Shown: positions 33,694 through 42,858, numbered from the stretch's first letter. The stretch is 64,000 nt of DNA from Zhenpiania hominis (GCF_014333425.1 NZ_JACRYT010000009.1:1-64000), one strand, 5' to 3'. Made by a program: numbers and translations. Notes: generated by a model not told the origin, from the letters alone.

Positions 33694-34347
33694 ATGGGTA
33701 GGGAAACAAGAGAGAAAATTATGCTGACAGCGATTAAGCTGTTTAACGAAGAAGGAGTCACAAATGTGAGTACTGTAAAGCTTTCCAACGAGCTGCACAT
33801 CAGCCCCGGAAATCTTTATTATTACTTTGATAATAAAGAGCATCTGATCCGCAGTATCTGGGAGGAAATGCTGGCTCCGAAAATCAGCGATCTTTTTTAT
33901 AAGGAAGATTTAAAAACAAAAGAAGAAGGGTTGATCGATTTTTTCCTTCATCTGGCAAACGACACATATTCATTCCGCTTTTTTTATCTGGAACTTCCGG
34001 CTATACTCAACAACGATCCGGAATTAAAAAAACTGTATCGTGAACGCGCTATCCGCCTGATGAAACAGATGGATTCTCTGATTCAGGGATGGGTTGAAAA
34101 CGGAATGATGGTACCAAAGCTTACTCCGATCGCGAAAAATATTCTTGTACAGAACTGCTGGATGCTGTCACAGACCGGAATTATTTACACCAATATGCTG
34201 GAAGACCACGCGTCTTTCAAAGATGTATGCGATAATATTTCACAGCGTTTGTACGCATTGCTGCGCCCTTATTTTTCCGATAAAAGCCATGAAAAAATAA
34301 TGGCTCTATTTGCTGAAAATAATCTGGACTTTCACAAGTACGCATAG
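33694..34347 (+). CDS. TetR-family transcriptional regulator
   Basis: The 217-residue regulator has an N-terminal TetR helix-turn-helix: REKIMLTAIKLFNEEGVTNV then LSNELHISPGNLYYYFDNKEHL (around 25-46), followed by an all-helical ligand domain. The ATG at 33694 has ACGGAGG upstream. Its ligand is unknown. It lies between alr and a DUF4430-like lipoprotein, with short gaps, and may control the lipoprotein or a distant target. Confidence 0.9.
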   Translation: MGRETREKIMLTAIKLFNEEGVTNVSTVKLSNELHISPGNLYYYFDNKEHLIRSIWEEMLAPKISDLFYKEDLKTKEEGLIDFFLHLANDTYSFRFFYLELPAILNNDPELKKLYRERAIRLMKQMDSLIQGWVENGMMVPKLTPIAKNILVQNCWMLSQTGIIYTNMLEDHASFKDVCDNISQRLYALLRPYFSDKSHEKIMALFAENNLDFHKYA

Positions 34348-34361
34348 AGCGGAGGTCGGGT

Positions 34362-34781
34362 ATGAAAAAAAGAACAGGACAAAAACTTTTTATTTTTCTG
34401 CTTCTTACCGTTCTGATCGTATCGGTTTACGGCTGCGCCGGAGATCCTTCGGCAGATGGGAGTGATATCCATACCATCCGTGTCTCTCTGACGATCCTAT
34501 ATCCGGAAAATGCCGACCAGAAACCGATCGAAAACTATTCTATGCAGGTGGAGGAGAACGCTACGGTCATGCAGGTTCTGGAATCTTACTCCAGTCAGGA
34601 AGGAGTCCAGATTCAGGTAGAAAACGCTTCCTCCCCGAAGGTGGCAGCAATCGGGAATGTCTCCGCGGATGAACATATGATGTGGCGCTGTATGCTTAAT
34701 GATACAGATGTTACAACGATCATCTCCGATCAGGAGCTAAAAGATGGCGACGAAATTGTATGGAGTTTTGTTGAAGCTTAA
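34362..34781 (+). CDS. DUF4430-like lipoprotein
   Basis: The 139-residue protein has a lipoprotein signal with VYGCAG (Cys25). The mature part fits the DUF4430 / transcobalamin-C-terminal-like fold: VSLTILYPENADQKPIENYS, an NATVMQVLESY helix and a W-containing segment near MMWRCMLNDTDV with ELKDGDEIVWSF at the end. Related domains occur in cobalamin-binding and cell-surface proteins. It is the last gene of the purB-purA-alr-tetR run. A role in binding a small ligand at the outer face of the membrane is inference. Confidence 0.75.
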   Translation: MKKRTGQKLFIFLLLTVLIVSVYGCAGDPSADGSDIHTIRVSLTILYPENADQKPIENYSMQVEENATVMQVLESYSSQEGVQIQVENASSPKVAAIGNVSADEHMMWRCMLNDTDVTTIISDQELKDGDEIVWSFVEA

Positions 34782-34830
34782 AAAAACGATTTTTTTAAGT
34801 GTTCTTCATAATTTCTTCACATAAAATCGC

Positions 34831-34956
34831 TATAATGCTAACTGTAGATAGGGACATAGAAACATCGTTTCTATGCGAACTTTCCTTCTTTTATTGAATA
34901 CACACAATACACACTTGTAAAACACCTTGGTCCCCCCAGGGTGTTTTACTTTTTTG
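34831..34956 (+). ncRNA. candidate small RNA: orphan promoter, hairpin and terminator
   Basis: TATAAT at 34831-34836 lies in a gene-free gap. About eight bases on, a transcript of about 110 bases would start, contain a hairpin CATAGAAA/TTTCTATG around 34855-34875 and end at a strong terminator, AAAACACCTTGG (34919-34930) with CCAGGGTGTTTT (34936-34947) and a T-run. No open frame with a ribosome site is inside. It matches no RNA family I recognise. The -35 element is weak, and the terminator could alternatively serve the upstream lipoprotein gene. Confidence 0.45.
34919..34956 (+). terminator. terminator overlapping the end of the MFS gene
   Basis: A 12-pair stem with one G-U (34919-34930 and 34936-34947) and a TTTTACTTTTTT tail read rightward. 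Its right arm includes the last codon region of the convergent MFS gene. Confidence 0.85.
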
Positions 34957-36208
34957 TCTTTTGCGAACTCGCGATTTTCCGCCCGCTTTCCCTATAGGCG
35001 GCGATAATCCCCACGAGAGAGCAGAATATCAGGATTGAAAATAAAATGTACGCCGGAATGTATCCGCCAGTCATATCGGCAATGACTCCCGGCATGCTGG
35101 AAAATGTCAGAGCTCCGCAGGCGTAGATAATCTGAAGCTTACGGAGTACTTCCGGAAATTTATCTGCCGAAGCCATATCTCCTGACCATACGGAAATTCC
35201 TATGGTCGCGATGGGATACCCCATCCCCAGTATAAGCACCGTCGCGACGCACAGAGGAACGCTCTGCAGAAACGCGAAGCAGCATAAAGCCTGCCCGATT
35301 AAAAATATAGAAAATGCCAGTATACTGCCTCTGAATCCACCGATTTTATCCATAATCTCACCAAACACAATTTTGCCGATCGTAATCACGATTCCAAGCG
35401 CGCTGATCACGGCGGCTACCATCATAGAAGAAAATCCTTCCGTTGTAAACAGAATGGGCAGGTGTGAAAAACCCGGATTGGCCAAAGCGCCCATGCACAC
35501 ACAAACACCTCCCATAAGGATCCATCCCTTTTTCGAAAGAGTATAAGTTACCACCGTTCCTTTTTTGATCCCTTCCGCCCGGATCTTATCATGAAGTTCT
35601 TTTTGTCCATAGGGCCTGAGCCGCATCTCTGACGGCTTGTTACGGAGAAACAGCAGTACAATCACCGCAATGGCAATCCAGAGGGCGCCTTCGATAAAGA
35701 AGGTCTTCCTGAGAGAAAAGCTTTCCACCAGCATGGTTGTAATGGGAGAGAGAATAATCGTCGCGATTCCGCTGCCAGAAGCGCAAATCCCAATAGCAAG
35801 GGCACGGTGGCTGATGAACCATCTGCTGATCAGAATCGTAATCGGGATCATGGATCCCAGTCCATAACTGAATCCCATAAAAACAGCGCCGACCAGAAAC
35901 ATCGGATAGCTGTCTGCCATACCAAAAATGCAGAATGCGGCCCCGGCGCATGCCACTGCGATAGCTATTCCCACCCGGATACTTATCAGATTATAATAAT
36001 ATCCGATACACAGCATCGCGATCAAAGCAATGAGACATCGGATGGTAATAAGTGATGATGTTTGTGAATTTGTAAAGCCATACGTCTGCATAATATAGGG
36101 CATAAGAATAGAAAAACCATTGGTAATAACACCCATTGTCACAAAAATAATCAAAGTGCAAAGTCCACATATGACCCAGTAATAAAAACGATTTTTCTTT
36201 TTTTCCAT
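34946..36208 (-). CDS. MFS transporter, oxalate/formate-antiporter-like
   Basis: The 420-residue permease has 12 predicted helices. It starts at the ATG 36208 (MEKKKNRFYYWVICGLC), with GAGGCGAG upstream; the frame extends to 36292 without a better site. A loop RNKPSEMRLRPYGQKE between helices 6 and 7 and the GFSYGLGSMIPITILISRWF segment resemble the OFA (monocarboxylate/oxalate-formate antiporter) group. The substrate is probably an organic anion, but this is family inference. It is a single gene divergent from the manganese-riboswitch ATPase. Confidence 0.85.
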   Translation of the reverse strand: MEKKKNRFYYWVICGLCTLIIFVTMGVITNGFSILMPYIMQTYGFTNSQTSSLITIRCLIALIAMLCIGYYYNLISIRVGIAIAVACAGAAFCIFGMADSYPMFLVGAVFMGFSYGLGSMIPITILISRWFISHRALAIGICASGSGIATIILSPITTMLVESFSLRKTFFIEGALWIAIAVIVLLFLRNKPSEMRLRPYGQKELHDKIRAEGIKKGTVVTYTLSKKGWILMGGVCVCMGALANPGFSHLPILFTTEGFSSMMVAAVISALGIVITIGKIVFGEIMDKIGGFRGSILAFSIFLIGQALCCFAFLQSVPLCVATVLILGMGYPIATIGISVWSGDMASADKFPEVLRKLQIIYACGALTFSSMPGVIADMTGGYIPAYILFSILIFCSLVGIIAAYRESGRKIASSQKTKK

Positions 36209-36369
36209 TTCGTCTCGCCTCAATTCTCTTATAATCTTCTGCCTTTTTATATCCTTATTTTTAAGCGTATCACCGGATACGAAAAACTGCAAGCCGCCCT
36301 GGTATTAGAAAAACTGAGGATTCTTTCAGCATTTCTGATATCATTTACTTAAATTTTACAAAATCCCCG

Positions 36370-36398
36370 TTGACAAAAACGATCTGCCCCGATATTAT
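36370..36398 (+). promoter_or_regulatory. promoter of the P-type ATPase
   Basis: Perfect TTGACA (36370-36375) and TATTAT (36393-36398) with 17 bases between them, just upstream of the riboswitch. Confidence 0.85.
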
Positions 36399-36408
36399 TA
36401 TCTATAGT

Positions 36409-36512
36409 GAAAGGGAGTAGCGGCGCCTGATCGGCGTTTACGAGATCGTCATTCTCGATAGGGACTTCGGTTTCTATCCGGTTCGTAATGAAACAGCAAG
36501 ACTTTTATTACA
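36409..36512 (+). promoter_or_regulatory. yybP-ykoY manganese riboswitch
   Basis: The RNA begins AAAGGGAGUAGC (36410-36421), has internal arms including UCAUUCUCGAUAGGGAC and ends ACAGCAAGACUUU (36493-36505). The GGGAGUAG and CAGCAAGAC segments are the conserved metal-binding parts of the yybP-ykoY family. The closing segment is also the 5' arm of the terminator, so metal binding would sequester it and let transcription continue. This family senses manganese and often controls exporters. Confidence 0.88.
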
Positions 36513-36539
36513 TTTTCTATGTGATAAAAGTCTTTTTTT
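36498..36539 (+). terminator. manganese-riboswitch terminator
   Basis: AAGACTTTTATTACA (36498-36512) and TGTGATAAAAGTCTT (36520-36534) pair over 15 bases with one G-U, followed by TTTTT. The left arm overlaps the aptamer. Confidence 0.88.
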
Positions 36540-36592
36540 ATTACATAGAAAACAGATGATTACTCCAAAATAAAGGCAGGAAAGGAATCGTT

Positions 36593-39220
36593 ATGCAAGA
36601 GTATTATCAGATGACAGACCAGCAGGCGCGTGAAGCGGTAAATGGCACATCGCAGCCGCTTACAGACGATCAGGTCCGTAAAAACCAGGAGAAATTCGGG
36701 CCCAATGAGCTGGTTGAAGAAAAGAAAAAATCCGTAGTCCAGATCTTCTTTGAGCAATTCAAGGATTTTCTGGTCATCATTCTAATCGCCGCGGCCATTA
36801 TCTCCGGGATCTTAGATGATTTGGAGAGCGCGATTGTTATTTTAATTGTAATTACCATTAACGCTATTCTGGGAACCGTGCAGACCGTGAAGGCAGAACA
36901 ATCCCTCAGCAGTCTGAAAGCGATGTCCGCTCCGGAAGCAAAAGTGCTGCGGGGCGGAAAGGTAATCAAAATCCCTTCCCGGGACGTTACGGTAGGGGAT
37001 CAGGTTTTCCTGGAAGCAGGAGATTCGGTTCCCGCGGACGGACGGCTTTTGGAGAACGCCGGCCTGAAAATTGATGAGAGTGCCCTGACGGGGGAGAGCC
37101 TAGGCGTGGAAAAGGACATGGATCCCATCGAAGGCCAGGCTGCTCTGGGAGATCGGCTCAATATGGTCTACTCCGGCAGCTTCGTCACTTACGGACGCGG
37201 CTCTTTCCTCGTCACTTCCATAGGAATGAATACCGAAGTGGGAAAAATCGCGACTTTGTTAAAGACAACGTCTGAGAAGCAGACGCCTCTGCAGGCCAAC
37301 CTGGATAGTTTCGGGAAAAAGCTTTCCATTCTGATTCTCGCCTTCTGCGCCCTTCTTTTCGGAATCAGCGTATACCGGGGAGAATCGGCAGGAGACGCCT
37401 TCCTGTTTGCCGTAGCCCTGGCGGTTGCGGCGATTCCGGAAGCTCTGAGTTCCATCGTTACCATCGTGCTTTCCTTCGGCACCCAGAAGATGGCCAAAGA
37501 ACACGCCATTATCCGAAAGCTTCAGGCGGTGGAAGGTCTTGGCAGTGTCTCGGTTATCTGCTCGGATAAAACCGGTACTCTGACACAGAACAAGATGACC
37601 GTAGAAGATTATTATGTAGACGGAACCAGGATTCCCGCCGCTGATATTGATATCAGCCAGCCTTCGCAGATGCAGCTTCTCAGAGACAGTATGCTCTGCA
37701 ACGACTCTGCCATCGCTGAGGGAAAGGAAATCGGCGATCCGACAGAAACAGCCCTCATTAATCTGGGTCTGAAGCTAGACTGCAGTTATGAAACGGTACG
37801 CGGCCAATATCCGCGTTTCAGTGAAATTCCTTTTGACAGCGATCGGAAGCTCATGTCTACCTGCCATGTAATTGACGGCACGTCTCTTATGGTGACAAAG
37901 GGAGCTGTGGACGTTCTGTTAAAACGGATTTCACACATTCAGGAAAATGGACAGCGCCGTGAATTTACAGAGGCTGACCGCGAAAAAATTGAAGCGCAGA
38001 ACATGGAATTCTCCAAAGACGGGCTCCGGGTTCTGGCCTTTGCCTATAAAGAGATCCCTGAAGGATTTTCTCCGGGATTTGATGATGAAAAAGACTTTAC
38101 CTTCCTGGGACTCATCGCGATGATGGATCCGCCCCGTGAAGAGTCCATGGGAGCGGTTGCCGAATGTATCTCCGCGGGGATTAAACCGGTGATGATTACC
38201 GGTGATCACAAGATCACCGCGGCGGCCATCGCAAAGCGCATCGGAATTCTGAAGGATGAAAACGAAGCCTGTGAAGGCGCGGTTATTGATTCCATGTCCG
38301 ATGAGGAACTAAAAGATTTTGTAGAAAAGATTTCCGTATACGCCCGGGTATCTCCGGAGCACAAAATCCGGATCGTCCGTGCCTGGCAGGATAAAGATAA
38401 TATCGTTGCCATGACTGGAGACGGTGTAAACGACGCGCCGGCTTTAAAACAGGCAGACATCGGCGTAGCCATGGGAATTACGGGAAGCGAGGTTTCCAAA
38501 GACGCGGCGTCCATGGTTCTGACCGATGATAATTTCGCGACCATTGTAAAAGCCGTGGAAAACGGAAGAAATATTTATCAGAATATCAAGAACTCGATTC
38601 AGTTCCTTCTTTCCGGAAACTTCGGGGCGATTCTAGCGGTACTGTACGCGTCCATCACCGCGCTGCCGGTACCTTTCGCTCCGGTTCATCTGTTGTTCAT
38701 CAACCTGCTGACAGACAGCCTGCCGGCCATTGCCCTCGGACTGGAGCCCCATAACCCGGATCTGATGAACGAAAAACCGCGTCCTGCCAGAGAGTCCATC
38801 CTGACGAAGAGCTTCCTGGGAAGAATCGGCATCGGCGGCCTTTCCATCGGAATTACAACCATGGCCGCGTTTCTCATCGGTTACCACGGAGTCTTTACTG
38901 CCGCTGGTGAAGGAAGCGCGCTGCTGGGAAGCACCATGGCATTCGGAACGTTGTGTACGGCGCGGCTGTTCCACGGGTTCAACTGTAAATCCAACAAACC
39001 TGTGGTCTTTACGTCCAGAGTATTTAACAACCCTTATCTGATCGGAGCCTTCCTGCTGGGTCTGGTTCTGATTACGGTTGTGTTAATGGTTCCGGGGCTT
39101 CATGAAATTTTCAAAGTGCAGACCCTGACCCTCAGTCAGCTCTTTACGGTTTACGGACTCGCGTTTATTAACATCCCGGTCATTCAGCTGATTAAAAAAA
39201 TTATGACCATAAAAAAGTAA
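36593..39220 (+). CDS. P2-type cation ATPase, probable manganese/calcium exporter
   Basis: The 875-residue pump has the actuator TGES (around 166-169), the phosphorylation site SDKTGTLTQNK (Asp about 324), the nucleotide-binding region, MTGDGVNDAPALKQADIG and about ten transmembrane helices. The N-terminal cation-ATPase domain and C-terminal six-helix domain match SERCA/PMR1-like calcium ATPases. The manganese riboswitch in front indicates it removes excess Mn2+, as reported for riboswitch-controlled YoaB-type pumps. AAGGAATCGTT is a modest ribosome site. It is a single gene with its own terminator. Confidence 0.92.
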   Translation: MQEYYQMTDQQAREAVNGTSQPLTDDQVRKNQEKFGPNELVEEKKKSVVQIFFEQFKDFLVIILIAAAIISGILDDLESAIVILIVITINAILGTVQTVKAEQSLSSLKAMSAPEAKVLRGGKVIKIPSRDVTVGDQVFLEAGDSVPADGRLLENAGLKIDESALTGESLGVEKDMDPIEGQAALGDRLNMVYSGSFVTYGRGSFLVTSIGMNTEVGKIATLLKTTSEKQTPLQANLDSFGKKLSILILAFCALLFGISVYRGESAGDAFLFAVALAVAAIPEALSSIVTIVLSFGTQKMAKEHAIIRKLQAVEGLGSVSVICSDKTGTLTQNKMTVEDYYVDGTRIPAADIDISQPSQMQLLRDSMLCNDSAIAEGKEIGDPTETALINLGLKLDCSYETVRGQYPRFSEIPFDSDRKLMSTCHVIDGTSLMVTKGAVDVLLKRISHIQENGQRREFTEADREKIEAQNMEFSKDGLRVLAFAYKEIPEGFSPGFDDEKDFTFLGLIAMMDPPREESMGAVAECISAGIKPVMITGDHKITAAAIAKRIGILKDENEACEGAVIDSMSDEELKDFVEKISVYARVSPEHKIRIVRAWQDKDNIVAMTGDGVNDAPALKQADIGVAMGITGSEVSKDAASMVLTDDNFATIVKAVENGRNIYQNIKNSIQFLLSGNFGAILAVLYASITALPVPFAPVHLLFINLLTDSLPAIALGLEPHNPDLMNEKPRPARESILTKSFLGRIGIGGLSIGITTMAAFLIGYHGVFTAAGEGSALLGSTMAFGTLCTARLFHGFNCKSNKPVVFTSRVFNNPYLIGAFLLGLVLITVVLMVPGLHEIFKVQTLTLSQLFTVYGLAFINIPVIQLIKKIMTIKK

Positions 39221-39239
39221 TAACCTGCCATTGGACAGG

Positions 39240-39270
39240 GGGCGCAGAAGTAGTTCTGCGCCCGTTTTTT
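39240..39270 (+). terminator. P-type ATPase terminator
   Basis: GGGCGCAGAA (39240-39249) and TTCTGCGCCC (39254-39263), four-base loop, then GTTTTTT. Confidence 0.9.
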
Positions 39271-39437
39271 CATGGAAAAATGAAGTTAATATCCTGTGGT
39301 TTTGCTTTTGCGAAACATCGACAAAAAATGACATTCTATCCCATTCTCCGTCTGATATTCCCTTTGTTTGTTATAATTGAGAATTGGAAAATCAAATTTT
39401 TTTAATTTATTATACTGTCTGAAGGGGGATTTTCTCT

Positions 39438-40883
39438 ATGATTACGTTTTTTCTGGCTCTGATTCTGCTGGTCGCAGGCTTTTTTACCTACGGCAGACTG
39501 GTTGAACGGGTTTTCCGGATCGATGATCGGCAAACACCCGCTGTCGCTCATCCCGATGGCGTTGACTACGTTCCTATGAAAACCTGGCGGATCTTTCTAA
39601 TTCAACTATTAAATATCGCGGGACTCGGCCCTATTTACGGCGCTCTTTCCGGCGCCTGCTGGGGACCGGAGGTTTACCTCTGGATTGTCTTTGGTACGAT
39701 TCTGGGCGGCGGTGTCCACGATTTTCTGGCAGGAATGATGTCCGAGCGTCACGACGGCGCGTCAATCTCAGAAGTAGTAGGTCTGTATATGGGAAAAGCC
39801 GTTACTTTTATTATGAGGGTCTTTTCTGTCATCCTTCTGCTTCTTATTGGCATTAACTTTTCAGTCGGCCCCGCGGCTTTGATTGCGGTTCTGACACCGG
39901 AAACGTTAAACACCAGCTTCTGGCTGGCAGTTATTTTAATCTATTATCTTTGCGCGACATTCCTTCCCATTGATAAGATTATCGGTAAATTATATCCTGT
40001 ATTTGGAATTTGTCTGATCATTATGGCCGTTGGAATCGCCGGGAGCATGATTCTCAAATCCGAGTATCACATGCCGGAGCTGTGGGAATCCTTTGATGTT
40101 GTTCACCCGGAAGGTCTTCCCAAATGGGCCATGATGTTCGTTACCGTAGCCTGCGGCGCAATCTCAGGATTTCACGCGACACAATCGCCTCTTATGGCTC
40201 GCTGTATGACATCTGAACGCGAAGGGCGCAAAGTCTTTTATGGCGCAATGGTAACGGAAGGAATCATCGCTCTGATCTGGGCCTGCGCGGGAGTCACCTT
40301 TTACAATGGGGTCGGACCTCTTTCGGAAGCTCTCGCCCAGTACGGACAGGGCAGTGTCGTCTACACCATTTCAACGACTCTCATGGGACCTGTCGGAGGC
40401 GTTTTAGCCATGATCGGCGTTATTGCCTGTCCGATTACGTCCGGAGACACCGCTTTCCGCGCATGCCGGCTGACGATCGCGGATTGGTTCCGCATCAACC
40501 AGAGCAAAGTTACTTACCGGGCCGCTTTATCCGTTCCACTTCTCGCGGTAGGCGCTTTCGCCGCGGTCAGTCTGCCTTTTGAAATTCTCTGGAGATACTT
40601 CTCCTGGTCCAACCAGACTCTGGCCATGATGGTACTGTGGACCGGAGCGGTCTTCCTTCTCAGATTCGGCTACCCACCGATCTGCTGCTTCATGGCGGCG
40701 CTTCCCGCCACCTTTATGTCCGCCGTAAGCCTGACCTATATCCTGCAGGCGCCGGAAGGGTTTCAGCTTTCAACGTCTATCGCCTATCCGGCGGGGATCC
40801 TCTTCGCACTGGCTTGCCTGGCGGTGTTTCTGTTTCGCGTCTATCGAAAAGGACCTCAGGAAGAAGTAGAGACCCCCTTATAA
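39438..40883 (+). CDS. CstA-family carbon starvation / pyruvate or peptide permease
   Basis: The 481-residue membrane protein has about 12-14 helices and the CstA signature near the start: LNIAGLGPIYGALSGACWGPEVYLWIVFG (two parts of one stretch) and GGGVHDFLAGMMSERHDGAS, plus GFHATQSPLMARCM in the middle. E. coli CstA/BtsT proteins import peptides or pyruvate. This one is shorter than E. coli CstA (about 700 residues) and matches the compact type of Bacillota. A GAAGGGGG site precedes the ATG. TATAAT at 39372-39377 may be its -10 box. CsoR follows with its own promoter. Confidence 0.88.
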   Translation: MITFFLALILLVAGFFTYGRLVERVFRIDDRQTPAVAHPDGVDYVPMKTWRIFLIQLLNIAGLGPIYGALSGACWGPEVYLWIVFGTILGGGVHDFLAGMMSERHDGASISEVVGLYMGKAVTFIMRVFSVILLLLIGINFSVGPAALIAVLTPETLNTSFWLAVILIYYLCATFLPIDKIIGKLYPVFGICLIIMAVGIAGSMILKSEYHMPELWESFDVVHPEGLPKWAMMFVTVACGAISGFHATQSPLMARCMTSEREGRKVFYGAMVTEGIIALIWACAGVTFYNGVGPLSEALAQYGQGSVVYTISTTLMGPVGGVLAMIGVIACPITSGDTAFRACRLTIADWFRINQSKVTYRAALSVPLLAVGAFAAVSLPFEILWRYFSWSNQTLAMMVLWTGAVFLLRFGYPPICCFMAALPATFMSAVSLTYILQAPEGFQLSTSIAYPAGILFALACLAVFLFRVYRKGPQEEVETPL

Positions 40884-40903
40884 CACCTGCCAAAGTCTTT
40901 CCC

Positions 40904-40953
40904 TTGACAAATAGTCTGCGGCGTCCGATAATATAGAAGTACATATACCCCTA
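40904..40953 (+). promoter_or_regulatory. csoR promoter and possible operator
   Basis: TTGACA (40904-40909) and GATAAT (40927-40932) are 17 bases apart. ATATACCCCTA (around 40943-40953) just downstream resembles half of the TACCCC...GGGGTA operators bound by CsoR proteins, suggesting autoregulation. Confidence 0.55.
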
Positions 40954-40976
40954 ACTGTATAAGGAGGCTCAAAACA

Positions 40977-41252
40977 ATGAAACAATGTATGGATTCCGAT
41001 AATCTGCACCGCCGCCTGAAAAAAATTATCGGACAGGTGCAGGCAATCGATCGGATGATCGATGAAGATATACCGTGTGAAGATATTCTTTCTCAGATTA
41101 ACGCGGCCAAATCCGCGCTGCACCGGGCTGGACAGATTGTTTTAGAAGGTCACATCCAGCACTGCGTTCGAGACGGAATCGAGCATGGCGACGCGGACAA
41201 AACCATTGCCAATTTTACAAAAGCAGTTGAACGATTTTCCAATATGATATGA
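40977..41252 (+). CDS. csoR: CsoR-family copper-sensing repressor
   Basis: The 91-residue all-helical repressor (formerly DUF156) has Cys34, His59 and Cys63, the Cys-His-Cys set with 25 and 4 residue spacing that binds Cu(I) in CsoR; persulfide sensors (CstR) and formaldehyde sensors (FrmR) lack this set. HRRLKKIIGQVQAIDRMI at the start is typical. AAGGAGG lies upstream. No copper exporter or chaperone gene is adjacent, so its targets are elsewhere or it controls only itself. Confidence 0.88.
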   Translation: MKQCMDSDNLHRRLKKIIGQVQAIDRMIDEDIPCEDILSQINAAKSALHRAGQIVLEGHIQHCVRDGIEHGDADKTIANFTKAVERFSNMI

Positions 41253-41297
41253 CAAAGCGTCCTTCCCATCACCAATGACGGAAGGACGCTTTGTTTT
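41253..41297 (+). terminator. csoR terminator
   Basis: CAAAGCGTCCTTCC (41253-41266) and GGAAGGACGCTTTG (41280-41293) form a perfect 14-pair stem with TTTT after it. It separates csoR from the convergent ABC-F gene. Confidence 0.9.
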
Positions 41298-41302
41298 CCG
41301 GC

Positions 41303-42772
41303 TCAAAGAAGAACTTGCTTGGTCGCGATCTTCTCTGTAAACGCCCGGTCATGTTCTACGAAGATCATGGTCAGATTACTGCCGCACAAAAGCTCTTCAA
41401 TCTGCATCCGTGAAAACACGTCAATATAATTAAGGGGTTCATCCCAGATATAAAGATGTGCCTCTTCACAGAGACTCCGCGCCAGCAGCACCTTTTTCTT
41501 TTGCCCCTGGCTGAAATCCTTCATATCCTTTTCAAACTGCGCACCATGAAAGTCCAGCTTATTTAAAATCGCGAGGAAACGGCTTTCCTCAATTTCCTCC
41601 GATCTGGCGTAGTCCTTTAATTTCCCGGCTAATCCGTCCGTATCCTGAGGAACATAGGAAATCTTAAGCTGACTTCCTCTCTGTACCTGTCCGGTATGCG
41701 AAAGGTTCAGTCCGAGAATCAGTTTTAGAATACTGGATTTTCCGCTGCCGTTTCTGCCGCAAAGCGCGATACGATCTCCCTGTTCCACAGAAAAGCTTAC
41801 CTGCGGACTCCCCGGGTTATCTCCGTAGTAAATCTGCACATTATCCATCATAAGGATGCGATTCTTATGATAGTCCAATGGCTGCAGCTTAAGTTCAAAT
41901 GTGGTTTCCTTATTTTTAAGCAATGCGGATTTCTGCTCAATTTCCGCCTGCCTGCGCTGTTTCAGATTTTTCGACCGCTGCATCATCTTCGCGGCCTGCG
42001 CTCCGATGTGCCCTTTGTCCGGCTTTACCCCTGATACTTTCTGTCCGTTTTTCGTTTTCTCAACCTTATCCGACCATACAGCAGTTTTTCCCGCTGCTTT
42101 CTCCAGCCGTTTTATCTCTCTCCGATGTTTTTCATTTTCCGCCGCCTCAAACGCATCCCGTTTCATTCGGTTCTCGTTCCAGGAGGTAAAATTTCCCTTC
42201 TGAATTTCCAGTCCTTCCTTATTAATGGAAAGGATATGATCCACACACTGATCCAGAAGATTTCGATCATGTGATACCAGAATAAAGCCCTTTTTCTTTT
42301 TCAGATATTCTCCCATCTGGGCTCTGGCCTGCAGATCCAGATGATTCGTCGGTTCGTCGATCAAAAGAAAGTCCGTTTCCCTGGAAAACAAAACCGCCAT
42401 CATGATCCGGGTTCGTTCCCCGCCGGACAATGTATAAAAAGGCCTGTACAGCAGACCTTCGTCTGCTTCCATCAAAGACAGTTCTCTGCGGACTTTCCAC
42501 AATGGCACGTCTCCGGGAAGCTGATCCATCGGGCATTCCTCTTCATCCTCAATTTTCATGGGAAAGTATTCAAAAGGAACGGATGATTTGATCGTTCCCT
42601 GATACGGGCAGACTCCGAGAAGCAGCCGTAGCAGCGTGGTTTTTCCTCTTCCATTTCGCCCAATCAGTCCCAGCTTCCAATCCGTATCAATTTGAAAGGA
42701 TACATCTTGAAACACAGCATCGTAACTGCCCTCATACGTAAAAGTCAGATTGCTGACCTGAATTTGTGACAT
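41303..42772 (-). CDS. ABC-F ATPase, antibiotic-resistance type (Lsa/Vga-like)
   Basis: The 489-residue protein has two ABC domains and no membrane part. Domain 1: GLIGRNGRGKTTLL, LSGGERTR, LLIDEPTNHLD. Domain 2: ALCGRNGSGKSSILK, FSQGQKKKVLLARS, LYIWDEPLNYID. A charged linker of about 90 residues with KRLEKAAGKTAVWSDKVEKT lies between, as in target-protection ABC-F proteins that push lincosamide, pleuromutilin and streptogramin A drugs off the ribosome. The ATG at 42772 (MSQIQVSNL) has AGGAGGTG six bases upstream. A leader with two small peptides and a terminator precedes it, as for drug-induced members. Confidence 0.9.
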   Translation of the reverse strand: MSQIQVSNLTFTYEGSYDAVFQDVSFQIDTDWKLGLIGRNGRGKTTLLRLLLGVCPYQGTIKSSVPFEYFPMKIEDEEECPMDQLPGDVPLWKVRRELSLMEADEGLLYRPFYTLSGGERTRIMMAVLFSRETDFLLIDEPTNHLDLQARAQMGEYLKKKKGFILVSHDRNLLDQCVDHILSINKEGLEIQKGNFTSWNENRMKRDAFEAAENEKHRREIKRLEKAAGKTAVWSDKVEKTKNGQKVSGVKPDKGHIGAQAAKMMQRSKNLKQRRQAEIEQKSALLKNKETTFELKLQPLDYHKNRILMMDNVQIYYGDNPGSPQVSFSVEQGDRIALCGRNGSGKSSILKLILGLNLSHTGQVQRGSQLKISYVPQDTDGLAGKLKDYARSEEIEESRFLAILNKLDFHGAQFEKDMKDFSQGQKKKVLLARSLCEEAHLYIWDEPLNYIDVFSRMQIEELLCGSNLTMIFVEHDRAFTEKIATKQVLL

Positions 42773-42790
42773 ATGCACCACCTCCTGTAT

Positions 42791-42828
42791 GCAAAATAAA
42801 ATCCGCAGGAAAGTTTTTATTCCTGCGG
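42791..42828 (-). terminator. attenuator terminator in the ABC-F leader
   Basis: On the minus strand CCGCAGGA (42828-42821) pairs with TCCTGCGG (42810-42803), followed by ATTTTATTTTG. The first arm is inside the last codons of the second leader peptide, so a ribosome there would break the hairpin. Confidence 0.85.
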
Positions 42829-42858
42829 TTCATAAACATACAATCTGAATATATGCAT
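42817..42858 (-). CDS. second leader peptide of the ABC-F attenuator
   Basis: The 13-residue peptide MHIFRLYVYEPQE has a strong AGGAGGTCAAT ribosome site before its ATG at 42858. Its 3' end overlaps the left arm of the terminator. A drug-stalled ribosome on it would favour readthrough into the ABC-F gene. Confidence 0.75.
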   Translation of the reverse strand: MHIFRLYVYEPQE

